From Leptolyngbyaceae cyanobacterium SM1_3_5 (GTDB taxonomy: Bacteria; Cyanobacteriota; Cyanobacteriia; Elainellales; Elainellaceae), in NCBI GenBank assembly GCA_012031475.1, contig JAAUTJ010000024.1, positions 1-18,077 on the forward strand: a stretch of DNA of 18,077 bases, given 5' to 3'. This document shows positions 15,512 to 18,077 of this stretch, piece after piece. Positions within the stretch are counted from its first letter, which is position 1. Every line of letters starts with the position of its first letter. The notes under the pieces were generated by a model. It was not told the DNA's origin. It saw nothing but the letters and a program-made list of their open reading frames with translations, and did no database searches. Both the position numbers and the translations under genes were made by a program.

Positions 15512-16380
15512 CGTTTTGTCCGCTCATTGAGAAATTATGAAAGCGACCTGCAAGCACCCAAACCGTATCGTTCGCAAATCATGCTCAGATATGGTATCTC
15601 ACTTTAATTCAACTGACGAATCATTGCGATCGATCAACGCAATCGATTTAATTTGATTGAAACACCCACCGCCCGATTTCACCCAGATTTTTGTTTTGCG
15701 ATCGGCAGCGGGGATCACGCCAACCGCTAACTACTTCACTTTTTGTCCGGATTGCTTACCTGCTGCTGTCCTAGCGTTGCTCGTTTGGCTGGCAGTCTGA
15801 CCCACCGTAGCGCTAGCGTCGGCTGTTGGAGTAACAAACCGAGTCAACTGCGTTTCGATCGCGCATCGCTGCGTCCCAAAAATATCTTGTCAGAGCAAAA
15901 AGCCGATCGGTTTACGCTTTGCAAACAGTCTGTGGCGGGTAAATTGGGGGCAGCTACCGGATTCGACAAATCGCACGGGCGATCGATCAATTCAGCGGCA
16001 GCATGAGTTTTTATTCCTCCTTAAAAACAGTTGATTTTACCTGCAATGCTACCCACTCTTTTTACAGAATGAGTACAGTTGGACAAAATTTAGCAGAAAT
16101 AAGGGACATTGACGCAAACAATCTTCCCAATTTGCAACTTTTTTGGGCAAAAGAGAGAAAAATAGCCCCACTCCACTCAAAAGCGATCGCAGTTTCAGTC
16201 AAAAGAACGCGAAAGAACTGGACTGATCCAAATCGATTGATCGATCGCAAGCAGCGATCGATCGCTCTCAAAAATCAACTTGCTTTAGTGCGATCGCTGC
16301 TTCAAACGGCGATTCAAACTCAATTGAGTCAGTCAGCCTGCAAGCATCCGCAGTTGGAGTTTTAGTTGAAGTAAAAAAGC

Positions 16381-16386
16381 TACAAT
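16381..16386 (+). promoter_or_regulatory. Possible -10 element (TACAAT) upstream of the DUF2993 gene
   Basis: TACAAT follows an A-rich stretch about 120 bases before the DUF2993 start. No clear -35 lies at standard spacing. It is a plausible cyanobacterial promoter by sequence alone. Confidence 0.3.
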
Positions 16387-16406
16387 AGTTTATCAATCGA
16401 TAACCG

Positions 16407-16450
16407 TGCTGAAGCTTTCCCTGCTGAAGTTTCTTCCCTGCTGAAGTTTC
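16407..16450 (+). repeat. Three short tandem repeats, unit TGCTGAAG(T/C)TT
   Basis: TGCTGAAG begins at 16407, 16422 and 16439, each followed by CTTTCCC, TTTCTTCCC or TTTC. The unit is 15-17 bases. The repeat lies in the probable 5' leader of the DUF2993 gene. Confidence 0.6.
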
Positions 16451-16506
16451 AAGGAGCGATCGCACTTGAGCTAACGTATTCGCAGTGAAGGCTGGAAAAG
16501 GCGGGC

Positions 16507-17301
16507 ATGGAATTTTTAACGATTGTGCTTTCTATTTTGATTGGGCTGGTGTCGCCAGCGGGTTTTGTCAGCGATCGCGTCCTGGAATCGGAAATTCGGC
16601 AGCAGTTTGACTCAGTTGAAGATTTGCAAGTTCGCATCGATAATCGACCGACTTATCAACTGCTGCAAGGCCGCGTCGATCGCATTCGCATTGCCGGAAG
16701 CGGCCTGTCGATCGATCCGCTGCGAATTGCCCGATTAGAAGTAGAAACCGATTCGATCGCCGTTGATCTCGGTGACGAACTGGAACTAGAAGAACCGCTA
16801 CAGGCCGGAGTGCGAATAGTTTTGACACAGGCGGATATCGAGCAGGCGTTGCGATCGCCTCAAATTCGCGACCTGTTGGACGATCTCAACCTGGGTGAAT
16901 TCGGCGGCGCAGAATATCAAATTCGCAATCCGCGCCTTCAGCTTTTGGCAGGCGATCGAATTCGGCTCCGCGCCGTTTTGCAGCAGGAAGGTTCGTCGGA
17001 ACGGTTGGCGATCGATTTGCAGTCGGGAATTAGCGTTGTCTCCGGGCGGCAATTGCAGTTTGATTCGCCCACTGCAACGCTGAACGGCGATCGCATTCCC
17101 GATCGACTCGTGGCCGGATTTGCTAGTGGAATCAGTCAGCAATTTGATTTACAAAACTTTGAAGAATCTGGCCTGACTGCTCGAATTTTGCAACTGAAAA
17201 TCAGCGAGGAACAAATCGAGCTTGCGGCGTTTGTGCGGGTCGAGCCGGAATCAGAATTGCTGTCCCAAACGGCGATCGAATCTCTGACCACAGCGCGATA
17301 A
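16507..17301 (+). CDS. DUF2993 (LmeA-like) domain protein
   Basis: A 264-residue protein, intact frame. An N-terminal hydrophobic stretch (about residues 3-20, FLTIVLSILIGLVSPAG) looks like a signal peptide or anchor, placing it in the periplasm or at the membrane. The rest fits DUF2993: VLESEIRQQFDSVEDLQVRI, a G-x-V-x-x-I-R-I-x-G-x-G-L strand (GRVDRIRIAGSGLSIDPLRI), LEVETDSIAVDL, an LTQADIEQAL motif and a final beta-rich half ending in LKISEEQIELAAFVRVEP. In actinobacteria LmeA of this family acts in envelope glycolipid maturation; in cyanobacteria the role is unknown and lipid handling is only a guess. The GerMN-domain gene follows after 87 bases in the same direction. Confidence 0.82.
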   Translation: MEFLTIVLSILIGLVSPAGFVSDRVLESEIRQQFDSVEDLQVRIDNRPTYQLLQGRVDRIRIAGSGLSIDPLRIARLEVETDSIAVDLGDELELEEPLQAGVRIVLTQADIEQALRSPQIRDLLDDLNLGEFGGAEYQIRNPRLQLLAGDRIRLRAVLQQEGSSERLAIDLQSGISVVSGRQLQFDSPTATLNGDRIPDRLVAGFASGISQQFDLQNFEESGLTARILQLKISEEQIELAAFVRVEPESELLSQTAIESLTTAR

Positions 17302-17388
17302 TTTCTGTAACGCAAACCTCTAGAATTTCAGGAATCCAGGGCGGCATCGCTGTAATTAACCGCTCGATTCGTGTTAGGAGTTCCCTCA

Positions 17389-18077
17389 ATGCAAGACCAA
17401 CGTTCCGATTCGCCATCTCCTCGCTTCGGCTGGCTCCGTCGATCGCCGTTTAGCTTGGCTGCCGCTGTGACGGCGATCGCGCTCGCAGGCGGTAGCGGCA
17501 CGGCTTGGTGGGTGATGAATGCCGCCAAAGCGCCCACTCCCATCGTCAGTCCAACTCCGCAACAGCCGCAAGCGATCGCGCCGCCAACCGTTGTGCCCGC
17601 ACCACCTTCAGACAGCATCGCTCAATCTCCGACCGCTCCAACGGCCACGCCTGCCGCACCGACGGTGGAACAAACTGTTCAAATCTACTGGCTTAAGGAC
17701 GAAGGCGGACGGCTGAAACTGGTTGCCGCACCGATCGCCGTCACTGCCACTCAGCCGGAAGCCCGCTTGCGATCGGCCTTGGAAGCATTGCTGAGCGAAT
17801 CACCCGCTGCCGATGCTGCCTCAACGATTCCGCAAGGCACTCAGCTTCGCAGCGTCGAAATTCGTCCCGATGGCGTTCATGTCGATCTGTCAGCAGACTT
17901 CAAAACAGGCGGCGGCAGCGCATCCATGAGCGGGCGATTGGGACAAATTGTATATACGGCCACGACCATCGATCCCGATGCGAAAGTGTGGATTTCGATC
18001 GACGGTGAACCGCTAGAAGTGCTGGGCGGCGAAGGAATTATGGTCGATCAGCCAAATGACGCGGCCAAAACCTTTGA
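17389..18077 (+). CDS. GerMN-domain protein, 3' end beyond the window
   Basis: An open frame from an ATG at 17389 to the right edge gives 229 residues and no stop. AGGAG at 17376-17380 fixes the start. After a short basic N-terminus (RFGWLRRS) comes one hydrophobic segment (SLAAAVTAIALAGGSGTAWWVM), probably a signal anchor. A long Pro/Ala/Thr-rich linker follows to about residue 95, then a GerMN domain: VQIYWLKDEGGRLKLVAAPI, ARLRSALEALLSE, IPQGTQLRSVEIRPDGVHVDLS, GRLGQIVYTATTIDPDAKVWISIDG and LGGEGIMV. GerMN domains occur in spore-germination proteins, lipoproteins and cyanobacterial envelope proteins, where the ligand is unknown. The domain looks almost complete, so few residues should be missing. 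Only minus-strand shadow frames overlap it. Confidence 0.85.
   Translation, partial: MQDQRSDSPSPRFGWLRRSPFSLAAAVTAIALAGGSGTAWWVMNAAKAPTPIVSPTPQQPQAIAPPTVVPAPPSDSIAQSPTAPTATPAAPTVEQTVQIYWLKDEGGRLKLVAAPIAVTATQPEARLRSALEALLSESPAADAASTIPQGTQLRSVEIRPDGVHVDLSADFKTGGGSASMSGRLGQIVYTATTIDPDAKVWISIDGEPLEVLGGEGIMVDQPNDAAKTF

Larger units (their letters stand above)
15512..16506. other. About 1 kb without a convincing gene
   Basis: The region separates the divergent pilM operon and the DUF2993 gene, so it should hold both promoters. Plus-strand frames at 15743-16006 and 16003-16365 are open but lack ribosome-binding sites, look compositionally non-coding, and show no family pattern I recognise. It holds several HIP1 sites, an A/T-rich stretch and the short repeats at 16407-16450. 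I see no tRNA, rRNA or CRISPR structure. A small RNA cannot be excluded by reading. Confidence 0.5.

Noticed and set aside
15940..16010. A G-rich stretch followed by GGATTCGACA, resembling the 5' end of tmRNA
   Set aside because: No tag reading frame, no matching 3' acceptor arm and no T-loop motif within the next 400 bases; probably chance.
16003..16365. A 120-codon plus-strand frame
   Set aside because: No ribosome-binding site, several HIP1 motifs within the frame and no recognisable domain; not enough to call a gene.
1..18077. CRISPR arrays, tRNA or rRNA genes, intact insertion sequences
   Set aside because: No regularly spaced repeats with spacers, no cloverleaf with T-loop signature, and no transposase-like frame were seen.

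Overview
The window is cyanobacterial chromosomal DNA. The octamer GCGATCGC (HIP1) and the wider GATCGATC context recur in almost every gene and spacer. The gene set is also cyanobacterial: a DUF1830 protein, a pilMNOQ type IV pilus operon without a separate pilP, and B12 genes cobM and cobD. I cannot name the genus; a filamentous lineage is only a guess.

Layout. 1-878 (minus): three small proteins, the first cut by the left edge and the second a DUF1830 member. 1035-3165: a divergent two-component pair, an OmpR-type regulator (minus) and a CHASE3 histidine kinase (plus, reading frame broken four times). 3241-4114 (plus): lgt. 4113-4348: a 140-base tandem duplication whose minus strand carries two copies of a small element, each ending in a terminator-like hairpin. 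4381-6936 (plus): cobM, an SbcD-like nuclease and a small conserved protein. 7064-9643 (minus): a flavoprotein oxidoreductase overlapping cobD, preceded by an HU gene. 9910-10171 (minus): a remnant of a secreted repeat protein. 10189-15511 (minus): pilM-pilN-pilO-pilQ. 15512-16506: about 1 kb with no convincing gene. 16507-18077 (plus): a DUF2993 protein and a GerMN-domain protein that runs off the right edge.

How the genes work together. PilM, PilN, PilO and PilQ build the inner-membrane alignment platform and outer-membrane secretin of type IV pili (motility and DNA uptake). CobM and CobD serve corrin-ring methylation and the aminopropanol arm of cobalamin, although they lie in separate transcription units. 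Lgt, DUF2993 and GerMN proteins belong to the cell envelope. The regulator and kinase form one signalling pair.

Main caution. At least eleven single-base shifts split otherwise well-conserved genes (the kinase, lgt, cobM, cobD, the oxidoreductase and pilN). Most fall in short homopolymers. Because lgt and pilN are among them, sequencing or assembly indels are likelier than wholesale gene decay. For these genes I give the full reconstructed span. The most interesting unexplained structure is the duplicated hairpin element between lgt and cobM, a candidate pair of minus-strand small RNAs.
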